DNA of 64,000 nucleotides. Origin: Lentzea tibetensis. GTDB lineage: Bacteria > Actinomycetota > Actinomycetes > Mycobacteriales > Pseudonocardiaceae. The DNA lies in the NCBI RefSeq assembly GCF_007845675.1, contig NZ_VOBR01000035.1:1-64000 (forward strand), in the 5' to 3' direction. Positions 16,779-25,655 of the stretch are shown piece after piece. The position numbers and the translations under genes are program-made. Every line of letters starts with the position of its first letter. Position 1 is the first letter of the stretch. The notes under the pieces were generated by a model. It saw nothing but the letters and a program-made list of their open reading frames with translations. It made no database searches and was not told where the DNA came from.

Positions 16779-18544
16779 CCGAGGTCCTTGAGGAACCCGT
16801 CCACCCACGCCTGCGCGTCGTGCTCGCGCACGTGCTTCCGCATCACCTCCATCCGGCGTCCCTGCTCGGCCGGACTCATCGCCACGGCCCGCAGGACGGC
16901 GTTCTTCAGGTCGTCGACGTCGTTGGGGTTGACCAGCAACGCCTCGCTGAGCTCATGGGCAGCGCCCGCGAACTCGCTCAGCACCAGCACACCCCGGTTG
17001 TCGACCCGGCTCGCGACGTACTCCTTGGAGACGAGGTTCATGCCGTCCCGCAAGGGCGTCACCACCATGACGTCGGCGGCCACGTACAGCGCCATGATCT
17101 CGTCGCGGTCGAGCACCCGGTTCGTGTAGTGCACGACCGGGTTCCCCATCCGCCCGTAGCTGGCGTTGAGGTGCCCGGCCAACCGGTCGACGCGTTCCCG
17201 CAGGAGCGCGTACCTCGCGAGGTTCTCCCGGCTGAGCGTGGCCACCTGGAGGAACGCCGACGAGTCCGCGGACAGCTGCCCACCATCGAGCAGCTCCCCA
17301 TAAGCCAGTAGTCGTTGCTCGATTCCCTTCGTGTAGTCGAGCCGGTCGATCCCGACCAGCAGCGTCCGCGGATTGCCCAGCTCAGCGCGGATCTGCGCCG
17401 CCCGCCGCGTGATCCGCGGCCGATTCACCACCTCCTCGATCGCCGCGACGTCCACCGAGATCGGATGTGCCTCGACCCGCACCCGCCGCCCGTCGACAAC
17501 GACCGAGTCGGTGCCGACCTCCAACCCGAGCAGCTCGGTGCACAGCCGGAGGAAGTTCGACACCCCACGCGGGTGCTGGAACCCGACCAGGTCGGCGCCC
17601 AGCAGGCCGCGCAACGTCTCCTCCCGCTCCGGCAGCTGACCGAACAGCTCCACCGGCGGCTGGGCGATGTGCAGGAAGAACCCGATCCGCAGATCCGGTC
17701 GGAGCGCGCGCAGCATCGCTGGCACCAGCTGCAGCTGGTAGTCGTGCACCCAGACCACCGCACCCGGCGCGGCGACACGGGTGACCGCGTCCGCGTACCT
17801 CCGGTTGACCACCCGGTGCGCGTCCCGCCAGTCCCTGTGGAACTCGGGCCGCTCAATCGAGTCGTGGTAGATCGGCCACAGCGTTGAGTTGCAGTACCCC
17901 TCCTTGTGCCATTCGATCTCACGGTCCGACAGCTCGATGGACCTCAGATGAACCCGCCCCAGCGCGGCGGACCTGACCGACTCGCCCGGTTGCCACGACC
18001 AGCCGACCCACGCGCCGTTGCGGACGCCGACCTCCTCGCCCAAGATGGCGTCCACCCCAACTGGGCTGTAGGTCCACGCACCTCCGGCGACCGCATCCGG
18101 CCTGCCGTGCACCGGAATCCGGTGCGTCACCAAGACGAAGTCGAACTGCTGCCCGTCATCGACGTGATCAACCGGACCCGCCGCAACCGCGTCCGGCTCC
18201 GTCCGGCCGTAGTCGCGGGCCGCCGAGTGCCGCTCGGGCTCGACCGGACCTGGTTCATTCGGGCCGGGTGCGGCCAGCTCGGCGAGCCGGGCCGTTCGCC
18301 ACAGCGTTCGGAACGCCTCCACGTCACCGCCGAGCTGCTCGACGATCAGCTCGAGATGCCCCCACTTGGGGACTTTGGGCCCGCGGAACACGTTGTGCAC
18401 CGTGGTGTAGCTGAGCACGCCCCTGCCGATCCCCGTCGCGATCTGGCGCACTCCGGGCTCGCCCGCGTCGAGGTGCAACTCGTGCAACCGGTCGAACAGG
18501 TCGGTCACCGGGCCGGTCGGAGTCGCCTCGCGCTTGAGGACCAT
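16775..18544 (-). CDS. otsA: Trehalose-6-phosphate synthase with N-terminal helix-turn-helix domain
   Basis: A 589-residue protein. Residues about 135-589 are a full GT20 domain: FVLVTHRIPVHG (phosphate-binding Arg), WVHDYQLQLVPAML, GIDRLDYTKGIEQRL (donor-site Arg/Lys) and TPLRDGMNLVSKEYVAS. It should join UDP-glucose (or ADP/GDP-glucose) to glucose-6-phosphate. Residues about 15-85 are different: GVRQIATGIGRGVLSYTTVH, then VFRGPKVPKWGHLELIVEQLGGD, the XRE-like helix-turn-helix that begins many actinomycete signalling proteins. Between them is a Pro/Glu-rich linker. E. coli OtsA (about 470 residues) has no such domain. The fused domain suggests DNA or protein binding linked to trehalose synthesis (inference). 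No trehalose phosphatase gene is adjacent. Confidence 0.88.
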   Translation of the reverse strand: MVLKREATPTGPVTDLFDRLHELHLDAGEPGVRQIATGIGRGVLSYTTVHNVFRGPKVPKWGHLELIVEQLGGDVEAFRTLWRTARLAELAAPGPNEPGPVEPERHSAARDYGRTEPDAVAAGPVDHVDDGQQFDFVLVTHRIPVHGRPDAVAGGAWTYSPVGVDAILGEEVGVRNGAWVGWSWQPGESVRSAALGRVHLRSIELSDREIEWHKEGYCNSTLWPIYHDSIERPEFHRDWRDAHRVVNRRYADAVTRVAAPGAVVWVHDYQLQLVPAMLRALRPDLRIGFFLHIAQPPVELFGQLPEREETLRGLLGADLVGFQHPRGVSNFLRLCTELLGLEVGTDSVVVDGRRVRVEAHPISVDVAAIEEVVNRPRITRRAAQIRAELGNPRTLLVGIDRLDYTKGIEQRLLAYGELLDGGQLSADSSAFLQVATLSRENLARYALLRERVDRLAGHLNASYGRMGNPVVHYTNRVLDRDEIMALYVAADVMVVTPLRDGMNLVSKEYVASRVDNRGVLVLSEFAGAAHELSEALLVNPNDVDDLKNAVLRAVAMSPAEQGRRMEVMRKHVREHDAQAWVDGFLKDLG

Positions 18545-18731
18545 GCCCAGCCCCTTCCGTCAACCCGCACGGCGTTCAAGGCTGTCAGAAATCGTCAACT
18601 GATCACCACCACCTCCGTTCATGGTTGTCCACGTCCGGCCATCACCGTCACGTTCGATCCCGTGGCGTCAAATGCCCTGCCACCGCACCGAAACTCGAAC
18701 CAGCAGACACCGGACGACACGGGAGAATGCT

Positions 18732-19364
18732 GTGCGACAGGGAATATCGCGTTTCGGAAGACGGGTCGATCCTGAGTACCGCTCGCTGGTCGTGGTCGAC
18801 ATGGCCGGCTCGGGCCGGTGGAACGACCGCGTCCAGCTCCGTGCACGGGCAGCACTCGACTCCATGGTGCGCACCGCGTTCCGCGGCATCTCCCGGCACC
18901 GGCTGGTCATCGAGGACCGCGGCGACGGCATGATCGTGCTGATACCTCCTACGGTGTCCAAAGTGGATCTGTTCGACCCGCTGATTCCCCGGCTGGCTGC
19001 CGCTCTGCGCGACCACAACTCAACTGTGGAACCGCGGATCCGGCTCCGGGTGGCGGTGCACGCGGGCGAGGTGCTGCACGGTCGCGCCGGCTGGGTCGGC
19101 ACCGACCTGAACCTCGCGTGCCGCCTGGTCAACTCCCCGCCGCTGTACCGGGAGCTGACCTGCCGCCCACACGCCGACCTGGCGCTGATCGTCTCCGACA
19201 CGATCCACCAGGCCGTCGTGCGACACGGTCACCGCGGCATCGACCCCGCCGACTACCGGCCGGTGCACGTGGCGGTCAAGGAGGTCGAGACACGCGCATG
19301 GCTCTTCACTCCTCTGCCAGCGCCGCGACCGGTGACGCTCGTGCCGCGCGTCGTCCCGGCATGA
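18732..19364 (+). CDS. Stand-alone class III nucleotide cyclase-like protein
   Basis: A 210-residue single-domain protein. Cyclase landmarks: SLVVVDMAGSGRWND (first metal Asp), IEDRGDGMIVLIP (second metal Asp in GDG), and VHAGEVLHGRAGWVG followed by TDLNLACRLVNSP, matching the family's Asn/Arg transition-state pair. So it may be active as an adenylate or guanylate cyclase, though the purine-specifying residues are not clear. No sensor domain or membrane segment. Chosen GTG start has GGGAGA upstream. It is divergent from the HTH-trehalose synthase gene and overlaps the 3' end of the convergent ABC permease by 59 bp. Confidence 0.72.
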   Translation: MRQGISRFGRRVDPEYRSLVVVDMAGSGRWNDRVQLRARAALDSMVRTAFRGISRHRLVIEDRGDGMIVLIPPTVSKVDLFDPLIPRLAAALRDHNSTVEPRIRLRVAVHAGEVLHGRAGWVGTDLNLACRLVNSPPLYRELTCRPHADLALIVSDTIHQAVVRHGHRGIDPADYRPVHVAVKEVETRAWLFTPLPAPRPVTLVPRVVPA

Positions 19365-21660
19365 TCGACGCCACCACGCCGGCCACGATCGCCACCGCCG
19401 CAACGGTGGCCGTCTGAGGTACGGACATCGCGAACGCCGTGTCGCGGAAGTTCAGCTCCGCGCTGATGGCCCGCGTCCCGGCCCAGCCGAACAGCACTCC
19501 CGCCCCGATGCCCGCCACCGTCCCGGACAGGCTCAGCAGCACCGCCTCGATCGCCAGCATCCGGCGGAGATCGTGGCCCTGCAGCCCGAGCGCCCGCAGC
19601 AACGCCGACTCACGAGTGCGTTCGAGCACCGACAGGCTGAGCGTGTTCCCGACCCCGATCAACGCGATGAGCACAGCCACGGCCAGCAGCATCGTGGTGA
19701 CGAGCAGGATCCGGTCCAGGAACTCGTGGTAGCTGGCCTTGGCGGACAGGCCACCCCCGACTTCGACGCCGGGGATCGGCGCGACCACGGCCCGCAGTTG
19801 CGCGCGCAGCTCCGTGATGTCCGCGTCCGGTGAGGCTTTCGCCCACACGGTGCCGACGACCGCGTTCGCATCGATCCGCTCCATGACCGCGGGCGAGACG
19901 AGCAGCGTGTCCGCCGGGGCCAGGAAGTCCTGGACGATCGGGAGCGTCACAGCCCCCGTCGTACCGGTCAGCGTGGTCGAGCTCGTGGCCAGGTAGGGGT
20001 CCGCGAGGATCCGGTCGTCCGGCACCGATTCGTGGGCGAGCACCCGCAGGTGCGCGGCACCCAGCGCCGCACGGGTCGCCTTCAGCGGTTCCGCTTCGGC
20101 GATGCCGACCACCTTGGCGATGGCGGCCTCGGTGTGCGCGGGTAAGGCGCCGTCGAACACGGACACCGTGACGTCGACCGGAAAGCGGACATCCAGGTTG
20201 TCGTTCGCCGTGGCCTTCATGCTCGCCGCGCCCACCTGGAGCGTGACGACCAGCCCTACCGCCAGCACGAGTGCCGCGCCGGTCGCCGCAGCCCTGCCTG
20301 GGTTGCGGAGGGTGTTGCTCACCGCGAGCCGCGCCACCGGTCCTCTGACCACGCTGCCCAGTGCACGCAGCACGAGCGGCAGGTACGCACCCGTGGCCAG
20401 CAGCAAGCCGATCGCGCACACGAACTGCCCGCCCACCGCGAACAGCAAGGCGTACGGCCCCTCCACGGTGTTGAGGGCGAGGCCACCGACCACGAGCACA
20501 GCGGCAACGGCGGTCCGCACCCTCGACGACCGGCGTTCGGTGCTCCGATCCGCGACCGGCCTGAGCGCGTCGAGCGGCGGGATGCGGGTCGCCCGTCTGG
20601 CCGGTCCCAGCACCGCCAGGACGGTGATGACCACTCCTGTCGCTGCGACCAGTGCGATCTGTCCGATGGGGACGGTGAGGTGCTCACCGATGCCCAGTGC
20701 GACGAGCGCGGCGACTCCGACGCCGAGCAGCGCTCCCGCGATCGAACCGACGGCACCGATCACCAGCGCCTCGACGAGCAGGTTGCGCCGGACCTGTGCA
20801 GCACTGGCGCCGATCGCGCGCAGCAGTCCGATCTGGCGGCGTCGTTGCGCGACGAGCACGAGGAACGTGTTGACGATCATGATTCCGCCGACGAGCAGCG
20901 CGATCGCCCCGAACACCAGCAGCAGCAACTGGAACACGAACACGCCGCCGGCCTGATCGCTCATCTTGCGCTGGACGAACTCGGCGGACGTCTCCACGCC
21001 GCTGACGCCCGCGACGGCCCTGATCTTCTCTGCCAGCCGTTCCGGGGCGACGCCGATGACCAGGATCTCGGTCTGCAGCGAGGTTCGGATGGTGCTGGCC
21101 CCGGTGTAGAACGCGGGCGCGACGAAGGAGGACTGAGCGAGACCGGACAGCAGCGAGTTGCCCTCGTGGGTGAGCCCGGTGACCTTCAGCGTCGCCGACG
21201 AGCCGGTGTCGCTGATCGTGATCTGGTCGCCGACGGCGAGGTTGAGCTGCTCGGCGGTGACCGTGCCGAGCGCGATCTCGTCAGGGCCCTGCGGCCACTC
21301 CCCCGCCGCGAGGCCGGTCCAGCGCAGCGCCGGGTTGTCCGGCACGGACTGCTGCTGCACCCACTCCGACGACCCGCTGACCCGCCCGTGCGACAGGTAG
21401 CTGAGGTCAGCGGACTCGACACCCTCGACCTGCCGGATCTGTTGCAGCAGCCCGGAATTCTGTTCTGCGGCGTGCTGGCCGGCGACGGTGACCACGACGT
21501 CGGTGTTCGCCACGCGGGCGATGACGCCGCGTTCCATCGTGGCGCTCTCGCTCGCGACCACCGTGACGGACGCCGCGAGATAGCCGACGCTGATCATGAT
21601 GGCCAGCACGACGGCGATGATGCGGCGTGGGTTGTGGCGCAGCTCGGCGAGCGCGATCAC
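19306..21660 (-). CDS. FtsX-like ABC transporter permease (MacB/LolC type)
   Basis: A 784-residue permease with two FtsX-type halves: a first transmembrane helix (AVVLAIMISVGYLAASVTVV), a large extracytoplasmic domain, three helices near residues 250-370 (LVGGIMIVNTFLVLVAQRRR, the FtsX box), a second external domain and three final helices (ALIGVGNTLSLSVLERTRES, the second box). Such exporters move antibiotics, lipids or peptides. GTG start overlaps the ATPase stop (GTGA). The two-component genes lie directly upstream on the same strand, a common pairing for antibiotic-sensing exporters. Confidence 0.9.
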   Translation of the reverse strand: MIALAELRHNPRRIIAVVLAIMISVGYLAASVTVVASESATMERGVIARVANTDVVVTVAGQHAAEQNSGLLQQIRQVEGVESADLSYLSHGRVSGSSEWVQQQSVPDNPALRWTGLAAGEWPQGPDEIALGTVTAEQLNLAVGDQITISDTGSSATLKVTGLTHEGNSLLSGLAQSSFVAPAFYTGASTIRTSLQTEILVIGVAPERLAEKIRAVAGVSGVETSAEFVQRKMSDQAGGVFVFQLLLLVFGAIALLVGGIMIVNTFLVLVAQRRRQIGLLRAIGASAAQVRRNLLVEALVIGAVGSIAGALLGVGVAALVALGIGEHLTVPIGQIALVAATGVVITVLAVLGPARRATRIPPLDALRPVADRSTERRSSRVRTAVAAVLVVGGLALNTVEGPYALLFAVGGQFVCAIGLLLATGAYLPLVLRALGSVVRGPVARLAVSNTLRNPGRAAATGAALVLAVGLVVTLQVGAASMKATANDNLDVRFPVDVTVSVFDGALPAHTEAAIAKVVGIAEAEPLKATRAALGAAHLRVLAHESVPDDRILADPYLATSSTTLTGTTGAVTLPIVQDFLAPADTLLVSPAVMERIDANAVVGTVWAKASPDADITELRAQLRAVVAPIPGVEVGGGLSAKASYHEFLDRILLVTTMLLAVAVLIALIGVGNTLSLSVLERTRESALLRALGLQGHDLRRMLAIEAVLLSLSGTVAGIGAGVLFGWAGTRAISAELNFRDTAFAMSVPQTATVAAVAIVAGVVASIMPGRRAARASPVAALAEE

Positions 21661-22310
21661 GCGACCAGCCTCCCGTCTCCCAGCACCACGACGCGGTCGG
21701 CGAACGACGCCGCGACCGGGTCGTGCGTCACCATCACGATGGTCAGCTCGCGACACTCGCGCAGGAACGCCAGCAATGCCCTGGCGTTGCGGGAGTCCAG
21801 CGCGCCCGTCGGTTCGTCGGCGAACAGCACGGCGGGGCGTGTGACGAGTGCCCGCGCGATGGCGACCCGTTGCTGCTGGCCGCCGGAGAGCTCGCTCGGC
21901 CGGTGCCCGAGGCGGTCGGCGATCCCCAGCTCGTCGACGACTTCGTCGAAGCGCGGCTGGTCGACCCGCCGACCGGCGAGTTCCAGCGGTAACAGGATGT
22001 TCTGCCGCGCGGTGAGCGTGGGGACGAGGTTGAAGGACTGGAACACGAACCCGATGCGGTCGCGCCGCACGCGCGTCAGCTCCCGATCGTCGAGGCCGGT
22101 CATCTCCTCGCGGCCGAGGAAGACCTGTCCGCTGTCCGGCCGGTCCAGCCCGGCGAGGCAGTGCATGAGCGTGGACTTGCCGGAGCCGGACGGGCCGGTG
22201 ATCGCGGTGAACGTGCCTTGCGCGAACTCGACGTCCACGCCGCGCAGCGCGGGCACCGCCGCATCGCCCGTCCCGTAGGTCTTGGTGAGGTTCTCAGCTC
22301 TGACTGACAC
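21657..22310 (-). CDS. ABC transporter ATP-binding protein (MacB/LolD type)
   Basis: A 217-residue ATPase: Walker A GPSGSGKST, Q-loop FVFQSFNLVP, signature LSGGQQQRVAIARAL, Walker B VLFADEPTGALD, switch His VMVTHDPVAA. This is the short LolD/MacB class that pairs with FtsX-like permeases, here the coupled gene downstream. It lies 54 bp after the response regulator gene and could be controlled by it. Confidence 0.93.
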   Translation of the reverse strand: MSVRAENLTKTYGTGDAAVPALRGVDVEFAQGTFTAITGPSGSGKSTLMHCLAGLDRPDSGQVFLGREEMTGLDDRELTRVRRDRIGFVFQSFNLVPTLTARQNILLPLELAGRRVDQPRFDEVVDELGIADRLGHRPSELSGGQQQRVAIARALVTRPAVLFADEPTGALDSRNARALLAFLRECRELTIVMVTHDPVAASFADRVVVLGDGRLVA

Positions 22311-22364
22311 GCCTTCGACGCTAGGGATTTGCGCTGGTCAGCACATCGGACCGCGGTCCTTTGT

Positions 22365-23018
22365 TCACTGCGACCGTGGTCGCAGCCCGGACTCGAACGC
22401 GAACAACACCAGTCCGACCCGGTCGCGGCAGCCGAGCTTCTGCAGCAGGTTGCCGACGTGGGTCTTCACCGTGCCCTCGGCCATGTGGAGCTGGGCGGCG
22501 ATCTCGCGGTTGACGGCGCCGTCCGCGATGGCCGTCAGCACCTCGATCTCCCTCTGGGACAGGGTTTTCAGCCTCGGGTCCTGTGCTTTGGGCAACGCGT
22601 CGAGCACGTGCGTGATGAGCCTGCGCGTGGCAGTCGGGGCGACGACCGAGCCGCCGTCCGCGACGTTGTGCACGGCGGAGAGCAACTCCTCCTTGCGCGC
22701 GTCCTTGAGCAGGAAACCCGCCGCGCCCGCCTTGAGCGCCGCGAACACGTACTCGTCGAGGTCGAACGTCGTCAGGATGAGGATCTTCGCCTCGTGGCCT
22801 CTGCTGGTCAGCGCCCTGGTGGCCTCGACGCCGTCCATGACCGGCATGCGCACGTCCATCAGCACGACGTCGGCGGCCACGGTCTCGAGCGCGTCGACCG
22901 CGGCTGCGCCGTCGGCTACCTCGCCCACGACCGACAGCGCGGCGTCGGACTCGATCATCATGCGCAGCCCGTCCCGGACCAGCCGCTGGTCGTCGACGAT
23001 GAACACCTTCAGCGGCAC
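22365..23018 (-). CDS. NarL/LuxR-family response regulator
   Basis: A 217-residue two-domain regulator. The receiver has VFIVDDQRLVRDGL (acidic pair), VVLMDVRMPVMDG (phospho-Asp about residue 54) and a Lys in GFLLKDA. The C-terminal LuxR helix-turn-helix is LSQREIEVLTAIADGAVNRE, then TVKTHVGNLLQKLGCRDR. GTG start with a GGGGAG site; its start overlaps the kinase 3' end by 10 bp, so they are coupled partners. Likely target: the ABC exporter genes just downstream (inference). Confidence 0.93.
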   Translation of the reverse strand: MPLKVFIVDDQRLVRDGLRMMIESDAALSVVGEVADGAAAVDALETVAADVVLMDVRMPVMDGVEATRALTSRGHEAKILILTTFDLDEYVFAALKAGAAGFLLKDARKEELLSAVHNVADGGSVVAPTATRRLITHVLDALPKAQDPRLKTLSQREIEVLTAIADGAVNREIAAQLHMAEGTVKTHVGNLLQKLGCRDRVGLVLFAFESGLRPRSQ

Positions 23019-24046
23019 GGCTCTCCCCTCGTGGGCAGGACTGCGCGGACCTCGAAGCCGCCGTCCACCGCGGACGCGACCAACGTTCCGTTGTGCGCGC
23101 GCACCCGCTCACGCATCACCCGCAACCCCTGACCACGCCCATCCGGGCGCGCCTCCGCACCGCGGCCGTCGTCCCGCACGGTGATGTCGGTGGTGTCGGC
23201 GCCGATGACCACGGTCACCTCGGCCTTGGCCTGTGGTCCGGCGTGCCGCACGAAGTTCGTGAGCGACTCCTGGACGACCCGGTAGACGGTGAGCCCCAGC
23301 ACCGGGCCGATCGGGGATCCGTTGTGGACGATGCGCAGCTCAGCGCGCTCGCCGAGCCGTTCGACGAGTTCCTCCACGTCGTCCAGGCCGGGTGCGGGAC
23401 GGTAGTCGTCGCGCCGCAGCATCCCCACCATGTCGCGGATCTCGTTCAACGCTCGCCGGGACTCCTCCGCGATCACGGCGAGCACGTCGGCCGCCTTGTC
23501 CGGGCGCGCACTCGCACCCTCGGCCTGCACCGCGATCATCGACAACGAGTGCGCCACCACGTCGTGCACCTCACGGGCGATCTCGGCGCGTTCCTGGGCC
23601 CGCGCGGCCTGTTCCAGGGCAGCAGCCCGCTCTCGAGCGCTCCAGCCGGCGACGTAGACCCCGGCGACCACCGCGACGTATGCGGAGACGGTGAAGACCA
23701 CGGTGCTCGCGGGCTGCCCCGCGTGCCAGGTGACCGGACCGATGACCGCACCCGCCAGCGCGATGCCCACCGCGGTCAGCGCCAGCCCCCGCCGTTCCCA
23801 CCGCGCGAAGCTGTGGACCAGCACCGGGACCGTCACGACCGCCACCGACAAGGTGTCGACCAGCGCCGCGTGCGCGACGGCCGCCGCGGTGGCGACCACG
23901 AGGGCGAGCGCCGGGTGGGTGCGCCTGATCGCCAGCGGAGCGCTCAGGGCCACCGCCAGCGACGAGGCCACCGGGTCGGGGGCCGTGAACAGGAGGCTGA
24001 CGGCGGCCACCGCGACCGCCACCAGCACGTCGCGCCAGAGGGACAT
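23009..24046 (-). CDS. Two-component sensor histidine kinase (NarX/DesK class)
   Basis: A 345-residue membrane kinase. Residues 1-150 hold about five hydrophobic segments with very short loops, an intramembrane-sensing layout. The HisKA_3 dimerisation helix has REVHDVVAHSLSMIAVQAEG (phospho-His about residue 190), and the ATPase domain has RVVQESLTNFVRHA (N box) and DDGRGAEARPDGRGQGL (G boxes). I chose the ATG at 24046 (MSLWRDV); a start 12 codons earlier is possible. Operon: kinase, regulator, ABC ATPase, FtsX permease, as in systems that sense cell-envelope antibiotics. Confidence 0.9.
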   Translation of the reverse strand: MSLWRDVLVAVAVAAVSLLFTAPDPVASSLAVALSAPLAIRRTHPALALVVATAAAVAHAALVDTLSVAVVTVPVLVHSFARWERRGLALTAVGIALAGAVIGPVTWHAGQPASTVVFTVSAYVAVVAGVYVAGWSARERAAALEQAARAQERAEIAREVHDVVAHSLSMIAVQAEGASARPDKAADVLAVIAEESRRALNEIRDMVGMLRRDDYRPAPGLDDVEELVERLGERAELRIVHNGSPIGPVLGLTVYRVVQESLTNFVRHAGPQAKAEVTVVIGADTTDITVRDDGRGAEARPDGRGQGLRVMRERVRAHNGTLVASAVDGGFEVRAVLPTRGEPCR

Positions 24047-24219
24047 CGTGACCACGGTAGGGGGTGGGGGCGGGGTGCACATCCGACCACGGTCTTGGGG
24101 TGTTCAGACCGGGGTCCCTGAAAGCCGAGATGCGACCGTCCTCTTCGGACCGAACGGGATCGGCCAGGCACCCGAAAATGGCGAGCGAACATCATCCGCT
24201 CGTGGCCACAATGAGGTTC

Positions 24220-24726
24220 ATGACCACCAGTCAGACCTGGACGGCAGCGTTGGCGGACGTAGCATCCGACGAGGCGCTCGCGCTGCTCCGGGAGTTCTAC
24301 ATCGACGTCAGCGACCGCTATTACCAGCACCACTTCGGCCGCGACTCGACACCGGAGGAGATCGAGGAAGGCCTGGCGGGTTCCCCCAGCGACCATCTCG
24401 CCCCACCGACCGGTGTGTTCCTGATCGGCCGCTACCACGGCACCGCGGACGCGTGCGCGGGCCTGAAGATCGTCGACGACTCGACGGTCGAGCTCACCCG
24501 CATGTTCGTGCGCCACGCACGCCGCCGCACCGGCGGCGGCGCCTTCATGCTGGCCGCCGTCGACTCCGCCGCCCGCGATCTGGGTGCTTCCCAGATCATC
24601 CTGGACACCAGGCTCGACCTGGTCGAGGCGCGTGAGCTCTACCTGAAGCACGGGTACGTCGAGGTGCCCGCGTTCACCGACCGCCAGTACGCGGAAGTCT
24701 TCTACAGCAAGGACCTCACCGCGTAG
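24220..24726 (+). CDS. GNAT-family N-acetyltransferase
   Basis: A 168-residue acetyltransferase. Key region: VELTRMFVRHARRRTGGGAF (strand 4 and the acetyl-CoA pyrophosphate loop, R-x-x-G-G-G), then SQIILDTRLDLVEARELYLK (helix that closes the active site) and HGYVEVPAF. Substrate unknown. An ATG nine bases earlier is possible, but GAGG at 24213-24216 fits the chosen start. Single gene between the divergent kinase and the convergent SDR. Confidence 0.85.
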   Translation: MTTSQTWTAALADVASDEALALLREFYIDVSDRYYQHHFGRDSTPEEIEEGLAGSPSDHLAPPTGVFLIGRYHGTADACAGLKIVDDSTVELTRMFVRHARRRTGGGAFMLAAVDSAARDLGASQIILDTRLDLVEARELYLKHGYVEVPAFTDRQYAEVFYSKDLTA

Positions 24727-24764
24727 GCAGAGTCCGTGCTGCCGAAACCCCGGTACCCGCCGGT

Positions 24765-25598
24765 TCAGGCGATCCAGCCCCGCGTCAACTCCTGCACAGC
24801 CGACCCGTCGTTGTCCGCCAGCTTGCGACCGGTGAACTCGCGAGCCCACTCCGACGTCTGCACCCGGAACGCCGGGTTCTGGGCGGTCAACGCCTCCACG
24901 ACGGTCCGCGCGGCCTCGTCGGACGTCTGCGCCGCGGCGAACGAATCACCGGTACGCCCCATGTAGTTCTTGAACGACCCGGCGTACACGCCCATCTGCT
25001 CGAAGATGGCGCCCCGGTCGATCTGCACGTTGTTGACGAACTCGCTGGCCACCGCACCCGGCTCCACGACGGTCACGGTCACGCCCTGCGCCGCGGCAAC
25101 CGGCGCGAGACTCTCCATCATGCCCTCGACGGCGAACTTGGCGGCGCAGTACGCCTCGTTGAACGGCTGGCCGACGACGCCACCGACACTGGTCACCGTG
25201 ACCAGGCGACCGCTGCTGGCCCGCAGATGCGGCAGCGCGGCCTTGGTCAGCTCGACGACACCGAAGAAGTTGACCTCCATGACCGACCGGAAGTTGGCCA
25301 CGTCGTCGGTTTCGACGGTGCCGACATGCCCAGCGCCCGCGTTGTTGACGACCGCGTCCAGCTGCCCGTAGTCAGCGATGACGCCGTCAACGGCCGCCCG
25401 CACGCTCGCGGCGTCGGTGACGTCGAGCCTGCGCACGTCCACCTCGACCCCGGCCTCGCTCGCGGCCTCCTTGAGGCGGCCGTCCTTGGCGGTGTCGCGC
25501 ATCGTTGCCACCACGCGGTAACCCGCCTGCGCGGCCTGCACCGCGGTGGCCAGGCCGATGCCCGAGGAGGTGCCGGTGATCAGTACGACGGGGCTCAT
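24765..25598 (-). CDS. Short-chain dehydrogenase/reductase
   Basis: A 277-residue classical SDR: NAD(P) loop VLITGTSSGIGLAT, structural VNNAGAGHVGT, Ser in VTVTSVGG, catalytic Tyr/Lys in EAYCAAKFAVEG. The basic residue after the second strand (VVATMRDT) hints at NADP. The substrate is not evident. It is divergent from a MarR regulator with inverted repeats between, so it is likely the regulated gene of that pair. Confidence 0.9.
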   Translation of the reverse strand: MSPVVLITGTSSGIGLATAVQAAQAGYRVVATMRDTAKDGRLKEAASEAGVEVDVRRLDVTDAASVRAAVDGVIADYGQLDAVVNNAGAGHVGTVETDDVANFRSVMEVNFFGVVELTKAALPHLRASSGRLVTVTSVGGVVGQPFNEAYCAAKFAVEGMMESLAPVAAAQGVTVTVVEPGAVASEFVNNVQIDRGAIFEQMGVYAGSFKNYMGRTGDSFAAAQTSDEAARTVVEALTAQNPAFRVQTSEWAREFTGRKLADNDGSAVQELTRGWIA

Positions 25599-25630
25599 AC
25601 TTGGTTCACTCCCATGATAGTTATTGTTCT

Positions 25631-25655
25631 GAACTAGTATGCAGCTAGATAGTTC
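25631..25655. promoter_or_regulatory. Probable MarR operator
   Basis: The AT-rich gap between the SDR and MarR genes holds GAACTA (25631-25636) and TAGTTC (25650-25655), a perfect inverted repeat with a 13-bp spacer. More TAGTT/AACTA elements flank it (TAGTT from 25618, CAACTATG at 25662). The repeat abuts the marR start codon, so binding would block both genes. Confidence 0.55.
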
